Source: Lumbricus rubellus (lineage: Eukaryota; Annelida; Clitellata; Crassiclitellata; Lumbricidae). From it: a stretch of DNA of 64,000 bases. Where the stretch lies: assembly GCA_945859605.1 (NCBI GenBank), contig OX243823.1, positions 33,948,018 through 34,012,017 of the forward strand. The letters run 5' to 3'. The notes under the pieces were generated by a model. That model saw only the letters and a program-made list of their open reading frames with translations. It was not told the origin of the DNA and made no database searches. Shown here piece after piece: positions 9,825 through 20,176 of the stretch. Both the position numbers and the translations under genes were made by a program. Every line of letters starts with the position of its first letter. The first letter of the stretch is position 1.

Positions 9825-12800
9825 ATGACGTCGAAGGCTCACTCGTACAGTATTCAGCGTCTCATTCAGCTGCGATTTCTCTGCCCGGATGACATCACTG
9901 AAGTGAAACAGCTTTGTGCTGACTGGTTTCCCATTGAGTAAGTTAAATAGCAATTAGATTCTCATCTAGGACTTATGGAAAATGAATGCCTTTGTGTATT
10001 GTTGATTAGTTTGGATTTTGACATGAGTTCATCTTTGTTCGAACAAGCATTGACTGGTTAATTGATTTTTCATTTAGGATGAAAGGCTCTGAAATATGTT
10101 TCTTTTAATTTGATAAGTTGCTTGAAACCCAGGAATTAAATATTAAATGTGCTTTCTGTAATCCAAGCTCTTAGCAGTTGAAAACATTGTTGTTGTGCAT
10201 TTTGGTTACGCTAACATCCTGGACTACTGGAATTAGCCAGATTAAGATATCAATGTTTTAAGAAGAAGAATCGATGATGAAATCTAATGGATGTAACAAA
10301 TCAGAATCGAGTCGAAAGTTGGTACGGAAGTTGAAATCTGAGTTCATGACTGAAGATTGATTTCAACCAGAACCTCGAGATTTCCAATCCATCATAGAAT
10401 CCTGGTCAAATACCTTTAAAAAAATTCTGCTGAGAGTAGAGAGCAAGTGAAATTCAACTACTAAAATGACGGTTTTTAATGCATCTATTGTTATGAAATG
10501 AATTCTTTCTGTGATAGATATCGGGAGAGTTGGTGCACGGACATAAAAATTCTGCTGAGAGTAGGCTTCAGAGCAAGTGAGATTCAGATACTAAAATGCC
10601 ATGCTGTTGAAAGCATCTAATGTTATGAAAAAATTCTTTCTATCGTAATAGATATCCGGAGAGTTGGTACACGGATATAACGTCAAGTTCGCGTTTTTAT
10701 TCTCTCGCTGCAACGATCAATTCTTGCATCATTGGAATCATCGTCTGCGAAGTCAAACCGAGAAGTCGATGCAATCGCGAGGTTAGATTAGATTAGATTA
10801 GATTAGATTAGGTTAGATTTTTTAGATTAGGTTAGGTTAGATTAGGTTAGGTTAGGTTAGATTAGGTTAGACTGATGAGCAGATCATGATTGGTCAGGGC
10901 ACATTCCTTGTAATGTTGACAGTATGAGTTTAATCGTCCTTCTGTCAATCAGTTATTGTGTACTAGAGTAACTAGATGTTGAGACTGAAGTCATTCACTC
11001 TCAATACTCAGTGCTTAATAAATGCAATGACTTGAAATTCACATCTTACACTGTTGTGTTTTTACACACCTTTTAATAGTTTCTTTCAGATGCTATAATA
11101 ATGTCAATTCTGTTTAATCGCTACCTGTTTTGCGGATATCAGGATGCCTTATTATATGGATTGCTTTATTAGCAAATTAATGAATACACATGTATTCGTA
11201 TTCATTCATTCGGACATTTATATAGCGCTCCTTCAAGTAAAAGAAACTACTCAGAGGCGCTCCCGACTCCAGCTCGCCTAAAGAGAACAGTTTTAGGTTT
11301 AGTAAGGTAGATTCCTAGGGTGTAGAAGTTGAAATTTAAATTATCCTGATCATTTTGCAGTAGTTAGTTTAAATAAGCATCTGTTTTATGTTGCGTAATT
11401 AGTGAATTGGGGTGAATTCTTGTTTAGGATGTTGATATCCTTGCTTCGCGTTATCCACAGAGCACGTTGATGGCTTACATTCTCAGCCTTGGTGTCGTCA
11501 AGGATTATCGAAGGCACGGAATTGGTCAGTTCAACGACCTTCTTCACCTCTCCATCGTTTCATCATCATCATCATTCGCCGCCTACTCCATCAATGGGAG
11601 CGTTGCACAATGAGTTTAATAAATGTCTCCACAGTGTTCGATTCTCGGCCACAGAGATGGCCATGCTCAGGTCCATGCCCAACCCTGCCAGATCTTCATC
11701 AATCATCCCTACCCATGTCGATCTAGGTCGCCCTCTAGGGCGCTTCCAGGAAGGCGGAGCCAGCGCCAGTAGTGCCTGTCTCGAATCAGAGTCTGCTGGC
11801 ATTCGAGCAATGTGACCAAGCAGCCCCAGGCGCCTCCGTCTAATAGTACCACATACCGTTCTTTGTTCAGTTCTAGCGTAGACCTCTTCATTGGAGATGA
11901 AGTCGGACCACTTGATGCCGCATAAGGCCCTCAAGCACTTAGTGCCAAATGCGTCTAGGCGCAGCTGATCTCGCCTTCCGAAGGACCATGTTTCAGAGCC
12001 GTAGAGGAGAACTGGCATGACATATGAGTTGAATAGTCGTATCTTGGTACTGAGGCTGATACGAGTGGACCAGATGTTATTTTTTAGGGATCCAAATGCT
12101 CCGCTTGCCATTCCCAGCCGTCTTGAAATCTCCGGGGTGCTCCGACAGGACTCATGGGTGAGCACGCCCAAATAGTTGAAGCCCTCAACACATTCGACCA
12201 CCTCCCCCTCAACCATGATGTCCGAAGGCCGTGGTAGGAAATCGCTCAGACTCTGCACCTTTGTTTTCTGCCAATTGACGTGTAGACCCAACTCTGATGC
12301 CTCCTCCTCAAAGATTGCAAGGGTTGATGCCAGCAGATCATAAATTTGGGCCAATAGAGATACTTCGTCGGCGAAATCAAAGTCAGTGAATGCAGCTTCG
12401 CCGATATCAGCTCCAGGCATAGCCCTAGCAACTGTCCTTCCCACAACTCTATCCATTGCCACGTCAAACATGTCCGGAGCCAGGATACAGCCTTGCCGAA
12501 CTCCCGACCTAATCCGAAACCAGCCACTGGTATCTCCCTCACACCGAACGCAGCTGATGGTATCCGTGTAAAGACCACGGAAGAGAAGGACCAGCTTATC
12601 AGGGATTCCGGCGATCTTCAAAAGCTTGTAGAGTTTCACAGTATTTAATTAATAACTTCTATAGAGCCAGCATATACGACCACAATCAGGGCAACACCAT
12701 GAAGTAAAATCATTTTTAGATAAACTACAGCTCGTAGACTTGGTCTCTCTCTTTTCTGTAAGCACTTGAAGACGATTCTGTTTGATCCTGATTTAATGGT

Positions 12801-15800
12801 GCTTGATTCAGTTTGTCTTCTAGTGGCGCTTGAAGAGGCGCTATAAGAAGTGCACATACAAACAAAACAAATACAAACAAATATGTTTATCAATTCGCTC
12901 ATTCCATCAATGTGAGGTGGTGGTTAAAATGGATTTATTTCTGTACGTCTTCTGTTGCTATATAAATTCAGCGTCTCTGCTTCTCGACAATCTCTTGTCG
13001 TACTTGACGTCTGGCGAGCACAAGGATTGCAAGGCCGTCTATCTTCACGTGCTCACGACAAACGTCAACGCAATCCGCTTCTACGAGAGACGCAATTTCC
13101 ACGTGCACAGCTGTCTCCCGTTCTACTACTCGATCAAGGGTTGTCCGTGCGATGGATATTCTTACGTTCTCTACATCAATGGCGGACAACCACCTTCCAC
13201 TTTCGTATATCCTTTTCTATGTAGTATGTATGGTGCTCTATTTTTTTACATATTCAGTACATGCAGGATTTGAACGAAAAAGACAGAAAAGACGTGTCAG
13301 ACTGCACTTGATAGATAATAAAAATGATGTCTTTTCTGCGGGGGTCCCAGTGGTTTGGAATGAGCTGCCTCAGGAGTAGCGCCTGCTTCCTTGGACTCAT
13401 TGCTGAAGCATTTATATTCAACTAAGTCTGTAGTTTTCAATTTACTAGGGTCGGGTGCTACTCTATACATGTAGATCGTTGAAGAGGAGCGATAAAAATT
13501 CATGATTGAATAACTAACAATAAGCGCATGATCAGTGGCCTTGACAAATGACTGTTTAAAAGACAATAGAGATAATTTTATTCATATCGCACTTAAATAA
13601 CTTCTATTGTGCCAGTGTCTAATGCAGGGGTTCTCAACCTTTTTTGGCGCGCGACACACCTAAAATTGCAACCAAATTTCGCGACACACCATGCAATTGT
13701 CATGTGAATATCGTTAAAAAACATTAAATTAGGCCTAAGTCAGCTTATTTATTGGCCTATATTTGAAATTTCTACAGATTTTAATAAATCAATGTTGATT
13801 GGCCTACTGAATGCTCTCTATTTTCTAATTATACTATCATTCAAAATTTTGCTAATCTAAATTTTACGATTCTACGACGTTTTATGACTCTTCATTAATT
13901 GTATGTCCTAACAGTTAGGCCTAATGAGATTTGTGTTTCTGGATTTTCCATGGATCATAGTTAAATGAGGATCCACAGGCTTTGTGAGTACAACACGTAT
14001 ATGGCCTACGCTCTACTTACAACTGAGACTAATGACTGAAAATAGCCATATATGAGCTATATGAGTTTTAGATTTAAAAAAGCGTAAATTGTCCATAGTC
14101 CAAATCAATAGCTCTGATAGCTCAAGACAAAACAAGAAAACATGGAATAAAAAGGTAGCTGAACACTACCGAAACTATAAACGCCCTTCAAAATGTCGAA
14201 TAATTGTAACGGAAACTGGAATGCGCAGGCCTACAGTAATTTTTTAGTGAAAAACGGGTCATTGGGACTTCTGGGTCCCTGGACTTTGTGCGCCTTTCTT
14301 ATATTGTAAATTATTGTCACTCTCTGAATACGCAAACAACCTTTCCGCGTCATCAATTTTAGAATCGCAAATTTTTTCTTCATGATAATTTCCCCCATTA
14401 TTTTCGAAGGTTACAGCATTGGATATAATTTTAACCGGTGCGCTCGCTGACGTCTTATAGACTTACTGTAGTCTATGTCATGCAAGCCTACATAGGCAGT
14501 GCATGTGGGCTTATAAGGCAAACATTGTGGCTGCTACAAATGGAATAGATAAATGAAGTCCTTTAAATTACCTATATTCTCACAGCCTACGCCTGCCAAA
14601 CTGCTAAAGTGAACAAGTCAGCGTAATTAATGCAAGAACGACGGTTGTATACTGTGAGAATTGGTGTATCGCGACACACCAATTCTTCGCGACACACCAG
14701 CGACACACCACTTTTACGCGACACACCTCCGGTCGCTTCGCGACACACTAGTGTGTCGCGACACACCGGTTGAGAACCCCTGGTCTAATGCAAAAAGGCA
14801 TCGTTTACTAAAACAATACTGTAATCAGGTCATTATCAAGATCAGTCAACTGTGTCTAATACTGAGAGAGTTGTCTATTTCAGACAAGGCAGATAATAAT
14901 AATCAGCTGAAAATGAAACAACTGAGCAAAAACAGATGGACATCACAGGGAGAGATATATCTTGCAATGCAGGGGCGCCGTTAGGCGTACGCACTTACGC
15001 AAGTGCGTACAGCGCGGAAAGGCAAAAAAATTTTTTTTCACAAATTGTAAATTTATTATAAGCGATGAAATTCTATTGAAATTTTATAATCTATAGAATA
15101 TACTTACTTCCTTACTTACTTACACTCTAATAGAGAGCCATATTGGCATTGAGCGTCTTATAGCCACCTAGGCCCTAGAGGTCTATGGATCCTGGGATTC
15201 CTGGATGTAAAACCGTTAAAACTTTTTTTAAATTTAATTTTTGTTTCTATGTGTTTTTATGTGCACTTTTTATAGCCAGGGGCGGATCCAGGGGGGCATT
15301 CCGGCCATGGCCCCCATTTAAAACTGCCATGGGACGTGGCCCCCCCATTTGGTATGAAATTAGCAATATGCATATGGGTGTAATGGCATATTGCCCCCCC
15401 CCCCTATTCGGAAATGGCATGAGACGTGGCCCCCCAGTCGGTTTTCAAGTGGAGGAGTAAAAAAAGGTCATCAACTTTTTTGGCGAATGAAATGGTATGA
15501 TTTTCTCAAAATATTTTTTGGCAGATGACTAAAAAAACAACAAAAAAACCTCATCAACTTTTTTGGCGGATGAAAAGTACTTCAGCCAAAGACTGATCCC
15601 TATTTATTTTCGACCAACAACCAAATTTCGAAATTTGTTTCACCTGTCCCATCCCGGGTTCTAAGATCCCCCCCCCCTTGGAAGAGTTCTGGATCCGCCA
15701 CTGGTTATAGCGCCTCTTCAAGCTCTCTACTCCGGCCGAAGCGCTGAGCAATTGTGAGTGAAGGACTTGCCCAAGGTCCTTACGCGGCGAGGTGGATTCG

Positions 15801-17424
15801 AACCTGGAAAATTCCGGCTTCAAGGCGACGATAGCATAGCAATATGCCGATCTAAAGGTATCAAATTGCACCTCCTAAACATCACCCCCCGGCAACTTGT
15901 ACCGTAACCGGTTTCAGATTACCCCCGGACACTAGATTTGCATAGATTTATCCGTCATCCCACTGTGGTTTGTTATCAATATTTTACTCGGAAAAAATAA
16001 TAGCCTCGAAGCCATTTCTCCATGTAACTTCAGCGGCGTTTTAGTATTTTAGTTACAGATTAAAATATTTATAACAAACCAAACCACGAAGTGGGATAAC
16101 GGATGAAAATCTTCAAACCAAAACAAGAAGCGGGATTATTTTTCTGATATTTTTAGTCCAATAAATGCGACGATTGATGCAAATTACAGTTTGCAGGGGG
16201 GTAATGTTTAGGAGGGGTAATAATTTGAAGCCTTTAGCATGGGCGTCCGCAGGAATTTTTCTAGGGGCGCAAACGTTTATATAATTGTCACATGGTCTAA
16301 ATTTATTGGGTGACAGTTTGAATTTCCATATTACCACGAGAGAATCCTATATCCTACCTATACGTTATGCGCCCAAAGCAAGATATATTATATAGGTTCA
16401 ACATGACTGCCTAAAAATGGCTCCATTTGAGGTCGACACAGCCAAAAATGCGCTGGTCGCTGGGTCTCCGCCCCCAGACCCCGCTGGGGGAGCTTACTGT
16501 AAAGACAAAACCTTTCTCTTTTACAATAACATTTTGATTTTTATTGTTATCCTGGTAGCTTGCGACACTGAAAAACTACTTATTCTTAAAAATTTCGCGA
16601 CTTTGTCGTTCACAAATAGCTGGCAAACAAGAGCCTAAAAATGGCTCCATTTAAGGTCGAAACAGCCAAAAATGCGCTGGTCGCTAGGGCTCCGCCCCAG
16701 GCCCCGCTGGGGGAGCTTACGACGCTCCCCCAGACCCCCTAGCCGGGATGGGCTTCGTGCCTTCGGCACTCGCAACTTCCCACCTTCGGCGCCGCCACTG
16801 ACGACCAATTAGGCCTACAATACAGCGTCCTGGCACTTTTTTACACTTTAAGCACTGTATATGTATGTATATATATATATATAAATATATATATATATGG
16901 GATTGGATTGGTAGGCCCTAGTATTTACGCCCCCCCTAACCAGAAATCCTGGATCCGCCCCTGAATATAAGCTCGTATCGATCGCTGTTCGCTTCAATTA
17001 TTTTGTGCAAGTTGTGCGTACAGAAATAAAATCCTGGCGGCGCCGCTGTTGCAATGCAAAGACCAGCGCAATAGATGTACATTAATTTTTCGTCCTATTG
17101 AAATTCTGACGTGACATGAGAAATGCTACTTAAAAGACTATTCTGTTTAAATGACCAGCATAAACATCAGTTATGCTATTAGGATATATATATATATATT
17201 GTTATCAATTCATTTAATAATAATAATAATAAGTTTACAATGTATCCATTTTGTTGTCCTTAACGCATTGCACTGATTGCCTGAAGCAGTTTGGTTCGTT
17301 GCTCTCTCACCTCCAGCCGTGTGCCTTACCTCATCACATTCTCCGGTTCGCTCAAGGACTGTGGCGCTACCTGGTGACCGGCTCCACAACCATCTCTTCT
17401 AGTCACGAGGTTCACTACAGTTGA
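9825..17424 (+). CDS. NAA60: N-alpha-acetyltransferase 60 (Golgi NatF)
   Basis: NatF acetylates N-termini of transmembrane proteins facing the cytosol from the Golgi. Coding exons: 9825-9937, 10652-10781, 11428-11524, 12972-13206, 17274-17424; phases match throughout and give 241 codons (human 242). Exon 1 carries RFLCPDDITEVKQLCADWFPIE-type sequence, exon 2 YPESWYTDIT, exon 3 AYILSLGVV and the acetyl-CoA loop YRRHGI, exon 4 YLHVLTTN, YYSIKG and YVLYINGG. Tyr98 and His139 match the catalytic Tyr97 and His138 of the human enzyme. The last exon encodes the hydrophobic C-terminal helices that anchor the protein to Golgi membrane. The first three introns are GT-AG; the fourth is AT-AC (see its entry). 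An AATAAA at 18047-18052 may end the transcript. Start chosen as the only ATG ahead of the conserved N-terminus. Confidence 0.95.
10421..10680 (+). repeat. 125-bp tandem duplication spanning the NAA60 exon 2 acceptor
   Basis: Unit 1 is 10421-10545 and unit 2 starts at 10546. Both contain the intron end, the AG acceptor and the first codons of exon 2. Unit 2 runs into the real exon (acceptor AG at 10650-10651). Unit 1 keeps only a 28-bp ghost exon (10518-10545) encoding YRESWCTDI-like residues, then returns to intron sequence. Confidence 0.8.
10782..10872 (+). repeat. TTAGA/TTAGG pentanucleotide microsatellite
   Basis: About 18 pentamers, first mostly GATTA and then GGTTA, start exactly at the 5' splice site of NAA60 intron 2, whose GTTAGA donor is the first unit. 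Confidence 0.9.
11205..11340 (-). mobile_element. L2-like LINE 3' tail fragment
   Basis: ATTCATTCATTC then TTTATATAGCGCTCCTTCAAG and ACTCAGAGGCGCTCCCGACTC match the reversed LINE tail at 60904-60990. It lies in NAA60 intron 2, antisense to the gene. Confidence 0.65.
11556..12640 (-). mobile_element. RTE-like LINE, 5'-truncated, in NAA60 intron 3
   Basis: An antisense LINE fragment holding the second half of an RT ORF and ending, on the - strand, in an ATGATG trinucleotide tail (11559-11571 on +), as is usual for RTE elements. Its 5' break at about 12640 falls within the RT domain. Confidence 0.8.
11572..12639 (-). pseudogene. partial RTE-like reverse transcriptase ORF
   Basis: About 355 codons are open, with no stop. 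The RT palm motif SGVRQGCILAP is followed by FADE where most elements have YADD or FADD, so the second catalytic Asp appears replaced by Glu. After the palm come SYVMPVLLYGSETW and a C-terminal RGRPRSTW stretch, as in RTE-like ORFs. The endonuclease and the first RT blocks are missing. The frame may have stayed open by youth or chance; a truncated, inactive copy is the best reading. Confidence 0.85.
12826..12885 (+). mobile_element. SINE 3' tail fragment
   Basis: GCTTGAAGAGGCGCTATAAGAAG followed by an ACAAACAAA-rich run matches the end of the SINE at 24354-24570. Head and tRNA region are absent. Confidence 0.6.
13325..13380 (+). mobile_element. tiny L2-like ORF2 C-terminal fragment
   Basis: The frame reads VFSAGVPVVWNELPQE and stops, close to VFSVIGPVVWNGLPQE at the L2 fragment in 61009-61227. 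Too short for more. Confidence 0.45.
13625..14782. mobile_element. non-autonomous hAT element 1
   Basis: Perfect 15-bp terminal inverted repeats CAGGGGTTCTCAACC and an exact 8-bp target duplication GTCTAATG (13617-13624 and 14783-14790). About ten GCGACACACC motifs cluster just inside both ends, likely transposase-binding sites. No transposase ORF is seen. Confidence 0.95.
15240..15875 (-). mobile_element. tRNA SINE, reversed and split by a hAT
   Basis: The 3' tail (15240-15276) and the body (15704-15875) together match the reverse of the SINE at 24354-24570, including the B-box GGATTCGAACC, the CAAGTCCTTCACTC-type block and the AGAGGCGCTATAA tail. The hAT at 15277-15703 sits within the tail. 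Confidence 0.75.
15277..15703. mobile_element. non-autonomous hAT element 3
   Basis: Ends CAGGGGCGGATCCAG and CTGGATCCGCCACTG are flanked by TTTATAGC and GTTATAGC, an 8-bp duplication with one change. An isolated similar end, CCTGGATCCGCCCCTG, lies at about 16947-16962 without a matching partner. Confidence 0.85.
15858..16231. mobile_element. palindromic MITE
   Basis: CCTCCTAAACATCACCCCCC near 15871-15892 pairs with GGGGGGTAATGTTTAGGAGG near 16196-16217, and the inner parts (GTCATCCCACT...GTTTGTTA against TAACAAACC...GTGGGATAACGG) also pair. Almost the whole unit can fold on itself. Confidence 0.7.
16398..16860 (+). repeat. GC-rich duplicated cassette shared by two hATs
   Basis: The sequence from TGACTGCCTAAAAATGGCTCC to the ACACTTTAAGCA block closely matches 50180-50640 in a different hAT. 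Each copy contains two tandem versions of an AAAATGGCTCCATTT...GGGGGAGCTTAC module. No coding is apparent. Confidence 0.75.
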
Positions 17425-18189
17425 TGACGATGATCGCGTAAAGAAGCTGCTCGTCATTGTTATTGCGCACAAACAAGTCCTCAGGTCATCGTCGTCCTTC
17501 TTCGCAAGAGAGGACAAGAGAAGATATCAGGACGACAGAAGAATGTTCAGGAGAAACGTTTGGCAATATTAGAGAATTGTTTGGAGAATTGTTTGGAGAA
17601 AAAAGCTGCCAGACTGGAGAATAGCCAGGAAAGGCTGCAGGGTGCAACAGGCAGAACTGCAGGACTAAAGAATTTGGTTAGGGTAAAATATCACCGTGAA
17701 AGAGAGCCGCAGGACTAATGAATGTTTAGGACAAGTTGCAGGACTAGTGAATGGTCAGGCAAAACTGCAGGAGTAAAGGATGGTCATGAAAAATCTGGGT
17801 CCCTAAGGAATATCCGAAAAAAGCTGGGAACTGAAGAGTAGTCAGGAAAATAATGCTGGAAGAAAAATATCATAAAAGACTGTAAATCTACACAGTTGCC
17901 AGGAAAAAATTGTCTTAAAAAATCAAAAATCTGGGAATGTAAAGTCATGAAAATTCTTTGGAACTGAGAATGATCCGGAAAAAAACTGGAACCTAATTGG
18001 CTTGCATTAAAATACGATGAAAAACTGGCAAACGAAGCTAGTCAGGAATAAAAGTACATTGTACAGATATTACGTATGTGGATTGAATTGTCTTCAGTTG
18101 GTGAAAAGCTGCTGCATTGAGAATTCTTCCATGATTGTGAATTTACAGAAGAAGCGATCGGGAATGTTGCAATGTTTCACTTCATTGCT
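17425..18189 (+). other. NAA60 3' UTR region with degenerate repeat
   Basis: Follows the NAA60 stop. From about 17560 to 18000 it consists of diverged copies of a 25-30 bp unit like GCAGGACTAAAGAATGGTCAGG. The first good polyadenylation signal AATAAA is at 18047-18052, so the 3' UTR could be about 630 nt. The transcript end is inferred. Confidence 0.5.
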
Positions 18190-18300
18190 TCGGTTGAATG
18201 AATGAATGCATGAATGAATGCATGAATGAATAAATGAGTGAGTGAATGAGTGAATGAGTGAGTGAATGAGTGAATGAATGAATGAATGAATGAACGAATG
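18190..18300 (+). repeat. GAAT/GAGT tetranucleotide microsatellite
   Basis: About 27 tetramers, mainly TGAA with TGAG and TGCA variants. Confidence 0.9.
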
Positions 18301-18539
18301 GTGTGATTTAGCAGCTGTGAATGCTCATCCTGTCTCTGCCTTTTTTTCTGATATGGTTGGGCAAGAAGTCTCAGGTGTCTGCAGAAAACTGTAAATTGCA
18401 GAAAGACAAGATTGTCCAGAGACTCGAAATATGATTTGAGTAATTCTGGATTATGGATGATTAAGGAATTTCGATTCGCTCTTCTAAGATGTTCTAGAAA
18501 ATCATGTTTTGTTTTGCAATGGTCTTGGAAATTCACGTG

Positions 18540-19120
18540 TTTTGCATAATATTTGTTAGGAAAACACATGTTTTTTTTGTATGTTGATGTAAAGCCACAT
18601 GTATATTTTGCACATGTTTCAGGATATTCACATGTTTGCATTTGTTCATGATTGTTTTTATTGTGTTAAAAAGTTGAGGATTGATGTCTTTGCAAATGCA
18701 CTCACAACATCATGTGTTGTACTTTAGGCTTTAGAATCATGTGCTGCTATTGCTCTAACATGTTTCTAAAATTTTCTTTATTTTATGCCAAAAGTATTCT
18801 TTGCTGTGTGGTATTGAAAATCATGGGTTGCTTATGTTGGCCAAAAATGTATTTTTATTTTCTGAAACACATGCTTTTATGTGATCCTGAAAATCACATT
18901 TCTACATGATCCTGAATATCATGTGTTTTTATGTGATCCTGTAAATCACATGTTCATTTGATCCTGAATAACATGTGTTTTTGTCACATTATATGATCCT
19001 GAATATCATGTGTTTTTATATGATTCTGAAAGTTATGTATTTATGTGATCCTGAGCATCATGTGTTTTTTATGTGATCCTGAGCATCATGTGTTTTTGAT
19101 GTGATCCTGGATATCATGTG
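18540..19120 (+). repeat. degenerate CATGTG/GATCCTGAA satellite
   Basis: Loose repeats of about 28 bp built on ATGTGATCCTGAATATCATG, clearest at 18880-19115 and fading leftwards. Its age is shown by the divergence. No gene is seen here. Confidence 0.75.
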
Positions 19121-20030
19121 TTGGGCAGCTACGTCTGTGTGTAAATAGAACAAACGCTGAGCGGTGAATGCATCAACTTTCTCTTCAATTCAGCAAATGA
19201 CGAACAAAAGGTTATTTGAAATTTAATTCTTATGATATCATTTCTTTGGAAGTTCATTGGTGTATGATGATCCAACGATTGTAATTTTGAGCCTGCTGTG
19301 TGGACTCTGTGTAACGACCCTCTGCGTGTTGTCTCTAGCACATAGCTGTAAAACTTGGAACCAGTATAAGATTGGCAATGGGGGAGGGAGACAGTTGAAT
19401 GGTTACATATGACTGACTTTAGCTAAATAACCTTTGTCAGATGGGAGGGAGAGAAGCTTATATGTACGTACGCATTGTGGTGGTCAACAAAATGTACGGG
19501 GATGGGTGGTTGAAAATACTTTTTTTCCTACGTAATATATGGATGGCTTCTGAGGGGTTGACTCGGCCTTGAACTCCCTGGGAGGGAAATGGTTTGATGA
19601 GCTGTAGGACAGATGAACGACTTGCATGGCTGCCATAAAGTTTAATTCGACTCTTGTTAAACTTGTTATCTTCTGTTACTACTATATCATGTTATCGTTT
19701 ACTGTGTACAGTTTGTCAGTTTTAAATAATAAGCAAAATTATTATTATTGTTGTTGTTATTAGTTGATGGCAAGTCTTTCAGTGATCCTATTATTATGAT
19801 ATTGAAGACATTGAGAGTTGGTGGGTGAACTGTTGAAGTGGTTCTTGTAGACTGTGGTAGTGGATTCTTTGTTGATGCTAAATCTCTTTTCTGGTGGATT
19901 ACGATTTCTGATTTCAATCTAAACGATCATTCATGTAATATTTCACCTTCTTCTTCTCTGTGGTTCGTCCATGCGCAGGAAGGACGCATTGCTTTTCGCA
20001 GAGTTCATCTTTCCTTGAAGTTCAAGTATT
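19121..20030. other. non-genic stretch
   Basis: No exon or transposon recognised; a short ATT/GTT triplet patch is at about 19738-19760. Confidence 0.4.
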
Positions 20031-20176
20031 AACTGTTATTATTATTATTAACTATTATTATTAACTATTATTATTATTATTAACTGTTATTATTATTATT
20101 AACTGTTATTATTATTAACTGTTATTATTATTAACTGTTATTATTATTATTAACTGTTATTATTATTATTAACTGT
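20031..20176 (+). repeat. ATT-rich minisatellite
   Basis: Alternating TTATTATTATTAACTG units of 12-21 bp, seven to eight copies. Confidence 0.9.

Larger units (their letters stand above)
14970..17048. mobile_element. non-autonomous hAT element 2, with nested insertions
   Basis: Ends are CAGGGGCGCCGTTAGG and CCTGGCGGCGCCGCTG (13 of 16 paired), flanked by an exact 8-bp duplication TTGCAATG (14962-14969, 17049-17056). A GTGCGTAC motif lies near both ends. Inside are a split SINE, another hAT, a palindromic MITE and a GC-rich cassette shared with 50180-50650. Confidence 0.88.
13207..17273 (+). other. NAA60: U12-type AT-AC intron of NAA60
   Basis: The only join that restores the conserved protein (PPSTFV then DCLKQFGSLL, against PPWTILDYIQHLGSAL in human NAA60) uses ATATCCTTTT at 13207 as donor and AC at 17272-17273 as acceptor. 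A perfect U12 branch motif TCCTTAAC is at 17257-17264, placing the branch A about 10 nt before the acceptor. No AG lies between the branch motif and the exon. Phase is 2/1 and fits. Donor, branch and spacing match minor-spliceosome rules. The intron is about 4.07 kb and carries two large hAT elements, one with further insertions. Confidence 0.88.

Noticed and set aside
10782..10872. TTAGG array as an interstitial arthropod-type telomere
   Set aside because: Mixed with TTAGA, short, and starting exactly at a splice site; a local microsatellite is simpler.
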